DNA from: DATGPD01 sp031423015
GTDB taxonomy: Bacteria > Planctomycetota > UBA1135 > UBA2386
NCBI GenBank assembly: GCA_031423015.1
Contig: JANPER010000040.1
Span: 1-64,000, forward strand
Direction of reading: 5' to 3'
DNA length: 64,000 nt
The notes beneath the pieces are model-generated. The model was not told where the DNA came from. It ran no database searches and worked only from the letters and a program-made list of their open reading frames with translations. Each line of letters starts with the position of its first letter. Position 1 is the stretch's first letter. A program made the position numbers and the translations under genes. Below, piece by piece: positions 20,252 through 28,912 of the stretch.

Positions 20252-22324
20252 GTGGCTGAAGTGCCAGAAACGACAGCCGCTCGCCACTTGGTTGGTTGGT
20301 TGAGGTGCCTAGCTGCTACTTGCTGGACGCTGGCCGGATGCGCAGAGCTGGTGCCAGCGCACGTGGACGCGCTGCAGACGATTCTCGACCTGCAGGACCG
20401 CCGCGATGCTAGCAGCGATCGACTCCAAGCCTACCTCAGTCACCCCGACGCGCGCGTGCGCACTTTTGCGGCGCGCGCGCTCGGGCTCGTCGGGGACGTG
20501 AACGCCACAGAAGGGCTCGTGCATGCGCTGGCGCACGATGCCGCGGCGGATGTCCGCGCGCACGCGGCCTTGGCTCTGTGCCAGCTACAACGCGGCGCTC
20601 AGGCCTTGGCGCGCGCCCTCAGCCAAGACAGCGACGCCACGGTGCGACGGCTGGCGGCAACCGGGCTCGGCTCGCAGTTCTGCGCCAAACTCGACCACCA
20701 GGCTCTGATCGTCGCGCTGAGCGATGGTGACGCTGGCGTTCGACACGCCGCCGCAACGGGGCTGGCGCGACCGAACGAAGTTGCGGCGCATGACGAGGTG
20801 AGCGAGACGCAACCCAGGGACGGCACGGTCGCTCTCCTGCAAGCGTTGCGGCGCGAGCGCGATACGACGGCGCGCCTCGGCATGGTCACCGCGCTCAGTC
20901 GCCAGCACGATCCGATCGCGGTCGCAAGGCTCTCCGACATCGCGGCGGCGACGCCGCGCAGTGCGCATGAGCGCCGCCTAGTCGCAGCCGCGCTCCGCGG
21001 GCTCAGCGAGGCCATCACCGATCCGACCGTCGCCGCACACGCCAGCCCCTTGCTTCGCGCTCGGCTCCGCGGTTACGTCGGCAGCGCAGACGCGACTCTC
21101 GCGGCCGCTGCGGCGGCGGCGATGTTTGCCGGCTGGGAGCCCGTGCCGTTGGAACGTGCGGCTGACGCGAATGCGCTACGCGACGCCGTGGTCGCCGCGC
21201 GCGCGCCGCTCGCGCTGTCGTCCATCGCGCACGCCGCCGTGCGCTTGCAACCGGGTGACAGCAAGCGACAGCTGGCGGGCGTGCTCGAACTCGGCACCGT
21301 CGCGGATGACCCGCACACCCGCGCCGCCTGTCTCGAGGCGCTGGCCCACCTGCAGGGTAGCGGGGCGCTGCGCGCACTGCAGCATGGCTTCGCCGCGCGC
21401 GACCCGTTGGTGCGCGCTGGCGCCGCCCGCGGTGTCGCGCTGTTGCCGCAGTTGCATCGCGAGGTGAATGACCTCACTCTCGCCGCGCTGTTCGATCGCG
21501 CGCCACACGTACGCACCGCGACTCTCCGTGCGCTCGCTGAGTCCGGCGCTGAGCCGGCCTTGCACGCCCTGGCAACGCGAGATGCCGAATTGCTGGCGAC
21601 GGTGCCCGACGTACTGCGGCCGCCGTTCGATGGCTCTCTCGCCGCCCGTCTCTTGGTGCGCGCGCTCAGCAACCAGATCGAGCCAGTCGGCCGGGCCCTC
21701 GCCGGCAGAGCTGCCCGCCTCCTCGCCGACACCGAGGACGAGAACACCCAATCACTCCTGCGTGCGTTCGCTGCCGATGGCGACGTGCTCATCAGGCACG
21801 CGCTCACCGTGGATGATGGTGGGCGTGTCGTGTGGCCACAGTCGAACGCGCCACGCCTCACGACGGAGTTCGATTGGCAGTGGCTGCAAGTCCCGCCGAG
21901 CCTGCGCGTTCGCACCAGCGCCGGTCACTTCACGCTGCGTCTGGCGCCCGCACATGCACCAGTGCACGTGTTCCATCTGCTGCGTCGCGTCGGGCTTCGT
22001 GCCGACCTGCCGACGCAAGTCATCGATGTCACCGACGGCTGCGTTCGTTTCGGGCAGGACAAACTGCCACACCCCACGGTTTCCCAGCTGCTGCGCATCG
22101 AGCCGGGGACCACCGACCCAGCCGCGGTTGGACTCGTTGGTTTCGTGCCCACGGGGTTACCCGACCTCGACGCCGTCGACCTGTTCATCAGCACGCACGC
22201 CCACCCCGAGTGGGTCGCGACGCGCTCGATCGTCGGGCAAGTAGTCGACGGCATGGGAACTGTCGAAGCACTGCGACCAGGTGATCGAATCCTCGACATC
22301 ACCGTGCTGCCAAAGCCGAACTGA
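20252..22324 (+). CDS. lipoprotein with HEAT repeats and a degenerate cyclophilin-type domain
   Basis: A protein of about 690 residues. GTG codons at 20252 and 20261 are the best starts, giving a signal sequence with a lipobox ending LAGC. Residues about 35-530 are HEAT-like helical repeats, each with the D-x-x-V-R/A-x-x-A-A pattern (for example HPDARVRTFAARALG, DAAADVRAHAALALC, DSDATVRRLAATGLG). The last 150 residues resemble a cyclophilin peptidyl-prolyl isomerase: TSAGHFTLRLAPAHAPVHVF, LFISTHAHPEW and IVGQVVDGMGTVEAL. The catalytic arginine and the FxMxQ motif of active cyclophilins are not visible, so isomerase activity is doubtful. A strong intrinsic terminator follows. Confidence 0.75.
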   Translation: MAEVPETTAARHLVGWLRCLAATCWTLAGCAELVPAHVDALQTILDLQDRRDASSDRLQAYLSHPDARVRTFAARALGLVGDVNATEGLVHALAHDAAADVRAHAALALCQLQRGAQALARALSQDSDATVRRLAATGLGSQFCAKLDHQALIVALSDGDAGVRHAAATGLARPNEVAAHDEVSETQPRDGTVALLQALRRERDTTARLGMVTALSRQHDPIAVARLSDIAAATPRSAHERRLVAAALRGLSEAITDPTVAAHASPLLRARLRGYVGSADATLAAAAAAAMFAGWEPVPLERAADANALRDAVVAARAPLALSSIAHAAVRLQPGDSKRQLAGVLELGTVADDPHTRAACLEALAHLQGSGALRALQHGFAARDPLVRAGAARGVALLPQLHREVNDLTLAALFDRAPHVRTATLRALAESGAEPALHALATRDAELLATVPDVLRPPFDGSLAARLLVRALSNQIEPVGRALAGRAARLLADTEDENTQSLLRAFAADGDVLIRHALTVDDGGRVVWPQSNAPRLTTEFDWQWLQVPPSLRVRTSAGHFTLRLAPAHAPVHVFHLLRRVGLRADLPTQVIDVTDGCVRFGQDKLPHPTVSQLLRIEPGTTDPAAVGLVGFVPTGLPDLDAVDLFISTHAHPEWVATRSIVGQVVDGMGTVEALRPGDRILDITVLPKPN

Positions 22325-22341
22325 GATCGCGCCGACATCAC

Positions 22342-22375
22342 ACAACTCGTTGCCAGGGAACGAGTTGTTTTGCTT
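22342..22375 (+). terminator. intrinsic terminator after the HEAT-cyclophilin gene
   Basis: A perfect 10-bp stem (ACAACTCGTT at 22342-22351 against AACGAGTTGT at 22359-22368) with a 7-base loop is followed at once by a T-rich tract (TTTTGCTT). It lies 18 bases past the stop codon at 22324. It is the clearest Rho-independent terminator in the window. Confidence 0.85.
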
Positions 22376-22450
22376 CATTCGTGGCTCGGCCGCGACCGAT
22401 GTGAAATGCGGCAGGCAGGGGAATCGAGACAACACCGCGATCCGCAACCG

Positions 22451-23608
22451 ATGAAGCGCACGCTGCTACAGATCCTCCTTGGCTCAGTCATCTTGGTGCT
22501 GCTGTTCTCGCTGCACCATCAGGTAGACCGCCTCAAGAACGACTCCGGCAGAGTCGCTGACCTGCAGAACCTGGTGCAGCAAGGGCTGAGCCAACGGTCG
22601 GCGGCCGAAGCCAGTGGGCGACGGCAATTGCTCGCCGACGTCGAGCGCCGGCTCGCCGAGCTTGATGGGCGCGTGACGGAGGCGAGTCAACGCAACGCCG
22701 GCACAACCGAGCTGCGCGAGGCGCTGCAGCGGGAGCGCGACGACTACTCCAAGTTCCGGCAGGAGATCACGCGCGACGTTCACCGCACGCAGTCGCTCAT
22801 GGACACGTACGTCGACGAACTGCGCACGAGCGCCCAGCGAGCGCAGGCCTCTCTGGAGCAGACGCGCACCGACCTCAGTCGTGTCGCGGATCACGTGGTG
22901 CCCGACCACACTACCCTGAGCAGCAAGATGATCTCGCCGACGGTGCAGTTGAACGGCAACGACACGGTGGGCTCCGGTACCTTGGTCTACTCGGGAGCCA
23001 GCCCCAAGAGCGGCCAGATCGAGAGCTATGTCCTCACGTCGTACCACGTGGTGCGCAACATCCTGAGCGACACGCCGAGCGCCAAGACCGACGGTGTGCA
23101 GACCACGATCTACCTGAAGGACGACCGCAAGGACGTGCGCGCCGACCTGGTGCTGCACGAGCCGAAGATCGACGCCGCGCTGCTCAGACTCCGGAGCACT
23201 GAGGTTTGGCCCGGCCTCGCGCGCGTGTTGCGCCGCGAGTGCGCTGGCCATGTCGAGGTGTGGGATCCGGTCTACGCGGTCGGCTGTCCACTCGGCAACG
23301 ACCCTATTCCCACGAACGGCACGATCAGCAGTCTGAAGAACGAGCTGAATGGCGCCAACTACTGGATGATCAACGCGCCAACGTACTTCGGCAACTCAGG
23401 CGGCGGCATCTACCTCGCCGAGTCGCGCGAGCTGATCGGCGTGTTCTCCAAGATCTACACCCATGGCAAGGGCAACCCAGTGGTGATCCCACACATGGGT
23501 CTGTGCACGCCGATCACCGCCATCCATGAATGGTTGGGCCGCGAGAAGATGGACTGGGTTCTCACCGGCGAAGAATCGCTGGCCGAACTCTCCGCGCCGC
23601 CAAAGTAG
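22451..23608 (+). CDS. membrane-anchored trypsin-like serine protease with coiled-coil stalk
   Basis: A 385-residue protein. From the ATG at 22451 there is a short basic tail, a transmembrane segment (about 5-18), a coiled coil (about 25-150, heptads with many Leu, Arg, Glu), and then a chymotrypsin-fold protease domain. The catalytic triad can be read: His199 in TSYHVV, Asp241 in KIDAALLRL, Ser316 in FGNSGGGIY. No PDZ domain follows, unlike DegP/HtrA. The stalk could set the height of the protease above the membrane or cause oligomerisation. It is monocistronic, with a terminator upstream. A start at 22370 would add non-hydrophobic sequence and is not favoured. Confidence 0.85.
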   Translation: MKRTLLQILLGSVILVLLFSLHHQVDRLKNDSGRVADLQNLVQQGLSQRSAAEASGRRQLLADVERRLAELDGRVTEASQRNAGTTELREALQRERDDYSKFRQEITRDVHRTQSLMDTYVDELRTSAQRAQASLEQTRTDLSRVADHVVPDHTTLSSKMISPTVQLNGNDTVGSGTLVYSGASPKSGQIESYVLTSYHVVRNILSDTPSAKTDGVQTTIYLKDDRKDVRADLVLHEPKIDAALLRLRSTEVWPGLARVLRRECAGHVEVWDPVYAVGCPLGNDPIPTNGTISSLKNELNGANYWMINAPTYFGNSGGGIYLAESRELIGVFSKIYTHGKGNPVVIPHMGLCTPITAIHEWLGREKMDWVLTGEESLAELSAPPK

Positions 23609-23642
23609 CCGCGACGAAACCGCCGTGGTCCGCGCGCGCCGC

Positions 23643-25199
23643 CTATGGTGTAGTTGGGAACGGCTCTCGGCCGTCGAAGCCCCGACACCGCACCAAGTAG
23701 AACGTGTTGCGTTCTTCGCCATCATCGATGATGGGCACGCTCTCGACCGCCAACACCTCGGCGAAGTGCTCGCGCATGAAAGGCTCCTCCCACTCGGCGA
23801 GCGGGCGCTTGACCACATAGACAGCGTCAAGACCGCGCAGCGCACTCCAGTCGTCCCAGTACCCGTAGTTGCGGCCGTGGTTGCGCACCGCCGACCACAG
23901 GTGAACGCTCGGTCTGTCGGGCGTGTAAAAGCTCAATGCGGCCGCCGTACCGTACTGATTGCTGATGAAGAACACACCAGCGCAGTCCGGGCGGGCCCGC
24001 AACGCATCCGCGGCAGCGGCCGCGGCCTGGCCGACCTCGGGCCACCCATACAGATTGCGCAGCACGGCGCGCGGTTGGCCTGCCACAAGGTCGAGCCGCG
24101 CCACATGATCGACGATCGACATGAACGCCTGCACGATCAACAGCACGACGATCGTGAGCCCCCAGGATGACCGCCAAGCCCAACGTGCCCACGATCGCTG
24201 GGTCCAGGGCTCGCGCGCAGCCAGAGACACCGACAGCAAGACGAAGCTCACCAGCCAAGGCGCCGCCGGCCAATGCACGCCAATCTTGCGGCGAAAGCTC
24301 ACCAACACGAAGAAGGCGAGCGGCAAGACCGCGCACGCGAGCACCGCGGCCATTGCGGGCCGAGCGCGGGCCGAGCGCGCGAAACAAGCGCCGAGCGCCA
24401 GGGCCAAGAAGCCAGGAGTCAAGGTGGCCGCCTGACCAGCGACGAACACCAACGGGTGCCACGCGGACAGCGCTTGATCGCGCTGCCGGATATCGAAGTT
24501 GAAGCGGAACGTCATCCAATCGTGGGCCGCGTTCCAGATGAGCATCGGCGAGGCCGCGATCAGGGCGACGGCGAGGGCCAACCACGGCTGTGGGCGACGG
24601 AGCCACTCACGGCCCGCACGGGTCATTACCAGGAACGCGAAGATCGCCCCGAGAAGTTGTAGGCTGATGAGCTTGGTCGAAGCGGCCAGCCCGATGCAAA
24701 CGCCGCACAGCAGCCAACTCCTGGTCCGCCCGCGCTCGATGGCGGCGAACAACGCCCATGCGGCGCCTAGCCAGCACGGCATCAACGGCGGATCCGTGCT
24801 CATGTAGACCGACAGCGCGGCTGGCAACGGCACGAAGAACACCAACGCGGCGCCGATGAGGCCCGCCTGTTCGACCGCGGACGGCGCCAACGCGCGACTG
24901 CGCGCCATGTCGCGCGCGAGGCCGCACGCCAACGCCGTGGTGAGGAGCAGGCACCCCATCGCGGGCAAGCGCACCGCCAGCTCTCCGCCGCCCGGCCACA
25001 CACGCTCGCTGAGTGCGATGAGCCACGCCGTCATCCCGGGATGGTCGTAGTAGGCCCCCGCGAGGTGCCTGGACCACTCCCAATGGTAGGCCTCGTCGCC
25101 CGAGAGCGGCAGGCACGCCGCTCCCCACAATCTCAGGGCCGCGGCAAGCAGGATGACCGCGACCAGGACGTAAGGCCCACGAACGCGCTCAGAGGTCAT
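23643..25199 (-). CDS. family-39 glycosyltransferase (ArnT/PMT-like), polytopic
   Basis: A 518-residue integral membrane protein with about 11-12 hydrophobic helices. The first periplasmic loop carries the acidic signature of GT-C enzymes, SGDEAYHWEWSRHLAGAYYD (key residues Asp-Glu and the YYDHPGM motif near residues 34-55). These enzymes transfer a sugar from a polyprenyl-phosphate donor to lipid A, protein or other glycans on the outer side of the inner membrane. The C-terminal soluble part contains FYTPDRPSVHLWS. The acceptor is unknown; no lipid A modification genes are adjacent. The ATG at 25199 fits well, with a hydrophobic first helix right after it. Confidence 0.88.
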   Translation of the reverse strand: MTSERVRGPYVLVAVILLAAALRLWGAACLPLSGDEAYHWEWSRHLAGAYYDHPGMTAWLIALSERVWPGGGELAVRLPAMGCLLLTTALACGLARDMARSRALAPSAVEQAGLIGAALVFFVPLPAALSVYMSTDPPLMPCWLGAAWALFAAIERGRTRSWLLCGVCIGLAASTKLISLQLLGAIFAFLVMTRAGREWLRRPQPWLALAVALIAASPMLIWNAAHDWMTFRFNFDIRQRDQALSAWHPLVFVAGQAATLTPGFLALALGACFARSARARPAMAAVLACAVLPLAFFVLVSFRRKIGVHWPAAPWLVSFVLLSVSLAAREPWTQRSWARWAWRSSWGLTIVVLLIVQAFMSIVDHVARLDLVAGQPRAVLRNLYGWPEVGQAAAAAADALRARPDCAGVFFISNQYGTAAALSFYTPDRPSVHLWSAVRNHGRNYGYWDDWSALRGLDAVYVVKRPLAEWEEPFMREHFAEVLAVESVPIIDDGEERNTFYLVRCRGFDGREPFPTTP

Positions 25200-25293
25200 G
25201 CGTCAAGGAGGGACACCACCTGCAACGCATTCCGCCAAACCTAGGCGCCACGCGAGGTGTCACGGCGACAGTAGATCCGACCGCAAGCCGGGT

Positions 25294-27093
25294 TCAAGAC
25301 AGGATCTGGCGGCGAATCTCGTCCAACTCAGGGCTCGAACAACCACCGACGAGGGCCGCCTGCAAACTCTCGCGCGCGGGACCACTCCGGCCCAGCCGAT
25401 GCTGGTACAGCGCGCGGCGGCCCAGCAGGCTGGTGTCGCTTGGCCGCGTCACCAACGCGTCGTCGATGCACTCCAAGGCGCGCTTGGGGTTGCCGCGCCG
25501 ATCGAACAACTCCGCCATCACGGTGAGGGCATCGGCTTGTCCCGGTCGCTGCCGGATCACTTCAGCCATCAAGTCGAGAGCAGCCTCCTCGTCGCCAAGC
25601 CGCCGATGCGCAACACCGGCGTAGAACGCCGCCAACCAGAAGCACGGCTCCATCGCCCGGAAGCCCTCGAGATCTGCAAGCGCTCGACGCGGCACCCGCT
25701 GGCGACCGACACAGTCGATGGCCTTGGCAAAGCGCACTTCGAAGTCAGGCACACGCAACCGCAACAGCGCACGCACGCCGCGGTCGCGTACATCGCACGG
25801 CAGCTCACCAGCCAATCCGTGCCCGATCTCGGCCCGCGCTTCTTCTAGCGCACCCAACTCCAAGAGGCACAGCCCCAGTTCGATGCGATCCTCGGCGCTA
25901 CGCAGGGTCGAGCACAGATCACGCACCCCACGCACCACGCTCGGCGGCGGCTTGCGCTCGGCGAAGTGATCCAGCAAATACGAGAGCAACACGCCCGACC
26001 CACGACCGTCGTCGCCCCACTCTTCGAGCCGTGTTGAACGTTCGCGAATACGCCGCAGCCCCGACGCCACCTTCTCCCAAGCGTCATCTGGGTCGCCGCA
26101 CGCAAAGGCCAGGCGCGCCAAGTGCGCAAAGAAATCGGGGTGGCCATCCTGTTCAAGACCCGCGAGCCAAAGATCGCGGGCGGCGCGGATCTCGCCGCGG
26201 TTTGCAAACACGATCCCCAGGCTCTCCAAGCCGCGCGGCGGCGGCGGACTCAAGTCGACCGCATGCTGTAGCCAGCGCGTTGCCCGCTCCTGATCACCTA
26301 ACACCGACAACTGTTCGGCAATCGCGACACAAGCCTCACCGTCTTGCGGGCGCGCTCCAAGACAAGCATCGGCCAGGCGTGCACAGGCCTCGCGGTCGAG
26401 TCGTCCGTTCGCGGTTGCCAACGCCACGGTCGCGTGCCATGTCCGCAGCGCCAGACCAAACGACGGATCCAGACGCACAGCGTCTGCCAGCGGGCGCAGC
26501 AGTGCTTCGGGCCGATCGAGCGACGCCACATCCAAGTCACCGCTCAGCAACGCAGCCCCATCCAAGCCCCGCAGGAAGGCGAAGAACGCGGCGCCGTTGC
26601 GCGTGAGCAGGTTGTGTTGCAGCGGGGGCAACGCGACATCCAGCACGCGTGCCAAGCGCTCCGCGAGCCTGGTCAGGGAGCTGGCGGGGTCTTGCGGCGA
26701 GAAGCTGCCCGCGACCGTCATCGAACAGCAGGAATCGAGATCCTCCGCGAAGTGAACACGCAACTCGACCGCCAAGGCGTCGCCTTCGACGCTGATCTGG
26801 CCGAGCACAACAGCGCGGGCAACGTAGCCCTCGGGCAACATGTCGAAGGCCTCGTCGGCATCCGGCAGCTCGCGCAGTTCGACCCACGCCACCGGCTGTT
26901 CACTGGCGGGCGACTGAATCTCGACCATCCCCGTGGGCACTGCGTCACCTTGATTCACGATCTGGTGCAAGAAGTCGGGGACACGACGACTCAGCACTCC
27001 GGGATCCAAACCCAGCGCACGAATCTCACTCGGGTCGGCCACCGCGAGCGGCAGCAAGAAGATGTCAGCGCGGGTTCCCGAGTCAAGATTCAC
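25294..27093 (-). CDS. TPR-repeat protein of unknown function
   Basis: A protein of about 599 residues starting from GTG at 27093; an ATG at 27165 would add an unlikely Cys/Trp-rich leader. The first 150 residues form a mixed alpha/beta domain (ADIFLLPLAVADPSEIRALG, ARAVVLGQISVEGDALAVEL in pieces) that may resemble the TolB-N-like or adenylate-cyclase-associated domain often found before TPRs. From about 190 on there are tetratricopeptide-like helices (for example LADACLGARPQDGEACVAIA, GEIRAARDLWLAGLEQDGHP, GDEEAALDLMAEVIRQRPGQ). No signal peptide or membrane span is visible, so it is probably a cytoplasmic scaffold. It may be cotranscribed with the glycosyltransferase gene 94 bases downstream. 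Confidence 0.7.
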   Translation of the reverse strand: MNLDSGTRADIFLLPLAVADPSEIRALGLDPGVLSRRVPDFLHQIVNQGDAVPTGMVEIQSPASEQPVAWVELRELPDADEAFDMLPEGYVARAVVLGQISVEGDALAVELRVHFAEDLDSCCSMTVAGSFSPQDPASSLTRLAERLARVLDVALPPLQHNLLTRNGAAFFAFLRGLDGAALLSGDLDVASLDRPEALLRPLADAVRLDPSFGLALRTWHATVALATANGRLDREACARLADACLGARPQDGEACVAIAEQLSVLGDQERATRWLQHAVDLSPPPPRGLESLGIVFANRGEIRAARDLWLAGLEQDGHPDFFAHLARLAFACGDPDDAWEKVASGLRRIRERSTRLEEWGDDGRGSGVLLSYLLDHFAERKPPPSVVRGVRDLCSTLRSAEDRIELGLCLLELGALEEARAEIGHGLAGELPCDVRDRGVRALLRLRVPDFEVRFAKAIDCVGRQRVPRRALADLEGFRAMEPCFWLAAFYAGVAHRRLGDEEAALDLMAEVIRQRPGQADALTVMAELFDRRGNPKRALECIDDALVTRPSDTSLLGRRALYQHRLGRSGPARESLQAALVGGCSSPELDEIRRQILS

Positions 27094-27200
27094 GGTGCCC
27101 GGCGCCTCCGTAAGAGCCGGGTGCAGACACCGCTGGCCCCTAGAAGGCCACCAGCGACGGCACACATGCGATGTTCTAAGTGCATCCTATGTCCGGCCCA

Positions 27201-27593
27201 TTACCCAGGGGGCCAAGTGAACGGTCGGCCAGCGAGCATGTGCACGTGCAAATGGAAGACCGTCTGCTGCGCACCCGCACCGTTGTTCACCACCACGCGG
27301 AACCCGTCGTCGGCGATCCCGAACTTGCGCGCGACCTCACCACACGCCCACAGCAGGTGCCCGAGAAGCTCGCGTTGGGCCACCGTCGCGTCCTCCAGCT
27401 TGGCGATCGGCGCCTTCGGGATAACCAGCACGTGGGTCGGTGCCTGGGGCGCGTTGTCGCGAAACGCCAAACAGCGCTCGTCTTCAAAAACGATCTGGCA
27501 CGGAACCTCCTTACGGAGCATCCGCGCGAACACGTTGTTCGTGTCGTATGACAAGGACCGCCACAACCCGCAGGGTTCATAGGCAGGCTTCAC
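27201..27593 (-). CDS. HIT-family nucleotide hydrolase/transferase
   Basis: A small cytoplasmic protein (130 aa from the GTG at 27593). The histidine-triad signature HLHVHML lies near the C-terminus, preceded by the family's conserved NNVFARMLRKEVPC, FEDERCLAF and THVLVIPK segments and by VVNNGAGAQQTVFHLH. Family members hydrolyse nucleoside phosphoramidates or dinucleotides such as AMP-lysine or Ap4A. The first residues of close relatives usually begin near the DTNN segment, so the true start may be the TTG at about 27554 rather than the GTG. It is located just before the TPR gene on the same strand (about 107 bases apart). Confidence 0.92.
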   Translation of the reverse strand: MKPAYEPCGLWRSLSYDTNNVFARMLRKEVPCQIVFEDERCLAFRDNAPQAPTHVLVIPKAPIAKLEDATVAQRELLGHLLWACGEVARKFGIADDGFRVVVNNGAGAQQTVFHLHVHMLAGRPFTWPPG

Positions 27594-27841
27594 GTCTGAC
27601 CACGGGAAGCAACCGCTGCCTACGAAACCTCCTATACCAGAGGGTGCCGCTCGCGCGCCAGCTTGGAGATCGGCTCTCGTTGAAATTCCTATCGCAGACG
27701 GTCGCCGCCCGGTCGCCTCGATCGCGCTCGGTTGCAGTCCGGCGAAACACGCCGCTGCTCATTTCGGTCACAATGAAACCATTGGCCAATTCGCGGGCCT
27801 GGCCAGGACATAGCCCTCCGCAGCGTGAGCGCGCGGCCGTA

Positions 27842-28858
27842 TCAGCGCCCGTGGTCGACGACGCTGGACAGGTACTTCTGCTGTTCAGCCGGCGAGGGTT
27901 CAACGAACGGTCGCGCCACGCGGAAGCCGTTCCACTGGGCGTCGGTGAAGTACCAGATGCTCTGCGGGATCTGCGGATCTTGCATCTTCCACTCCGACGA
28001 CGAACCACGCCGGGCGGCACAGCGCAGCCGGCTATCGCGCTCCTTCCAGCCCCCGCCGCGCACGACCACCGGATACTCCGTGGTCGTCATCACCCAAGGA
28101 TTGACGAGCGGCGTCTGACTCGCCAGATACGGCTGCATCTGATCGAGGCACCACTCGGACACGTTGCCGTGCAGGTCGTGCAAGCCCCAGGCATTCGGCT
28201 TCTTCAAGCCCACCTTGTGGTAGTGACCGTCGCTGTTGCCCTTGTGCCACGCGAATTCGTCGAGCTGGCTCGCATCGGCGCCAAAGCTGAACGCCGTGTC
28301 GGTGCCGGCGCGCGCCGCCCACTCCCACTCGGCCTCGGTGGGCAGCCGATAGAAGGCGGACAGCTTCTTGCTCAGCCACTCGGTGTACTTCATCGCCGCG
28401 TGCTGGGTCATGCCGATCGCCGGGAAGCCGTCCTTGCCCATCCCGAACGTCATGTCGGTGTACGGCGGTGTCGGCCGACTGACCGCGTCGGCACCGGCCT
28501 CGACCTCGGACGCTTGGTGACCGTCCGGGCGACGCCGTACCTCGAGCCTGGCCGACCACTGCTCATACTCATCCCAGCTCACCTCACACTTGCCCAGCCA
28601 AAACGGATCCACGACGACCCAGCGCCGGGGCCCCTCATCGCCCCGCCGACCCGGTTCGGCCTCGGGGCTGCCCATCTGGTACACGCCACCTGGAATCGGC
28701 AGCATGCTGAAGCGGACGTCGGTGCCCGGGATCACTATGTCGTAGGGCCGCATCTCGGCGGCGGCCTTCGCCCAAAGGGCCGCGCGCTCAGGCTCGACGA
28801 CCGGGGCTGCCTCTGGAGCTTGGAGCGACACACAGAGCAACACGCACAACATCGTCAT
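27842..28858 (-). CDS. formylglycine-generating-enzyme-like protein (SUMF1/FGE-sulfatase domain)
   Basis: A secreted or periplasmic protein of 338 residues: signal-like N-terminus (about 1-17), then a SUMF1 domain with FSMLPIPGGVYQMGS, FWLGKCEVSWDEYEQW, RLPTEAEWEWAARAG, GLHDLHGNVSEWC and RGGGWKERDSRLRCAARRG (each a family hallmark). True sulfatase-activating enzymes use a cysteine pair near the C-terminus; here only one Cys in SRLRCAA is in that area, so sulfatase activation is not supported. Many planctomycete proteins of this family serve other, unknown roles. It follows the VWA/HEAT gene on the same strand with a 54-base gap, so both may be cotranscribed. Confidence 0.85.
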   Translation of the reverse strand: MTMLCVLLCVSLQAPEAAPVVEPERAALWAKAAAEMRPYDIVIPGTDVRFSMLPIPGGVYQMGSPEAEPGRRGDEGPRRWVVVDPFWLGKCEVSWDEYEQWSARLEVRRRPDGHQASEVEAGADAVSRPTPPYTDMTFGMGKDGFPAIGMTQHAAMKYTEWLSKKLSAFYRLPTEAEWEWAARAGTDTAFSFGADASQLDEFAWHKGNSDGHYHKVGLKKPNAWGLHDLHGNVSEWCLDQMQPYLASQTPLVNPWVMTTTEYPVVVRGGGWKERDSRLRCAARRGSSSEWKMQDPQIPQSIWYFTDAQWNGFRVARPFVEPSPAEQQKYLSSVVDHGR

Positions 28859-28912
28859 CGTCGGCGGTCATAACGCGCCGCGCCGTAGGGCGCCAGGGCC
28901 GCGCCGACGCGG

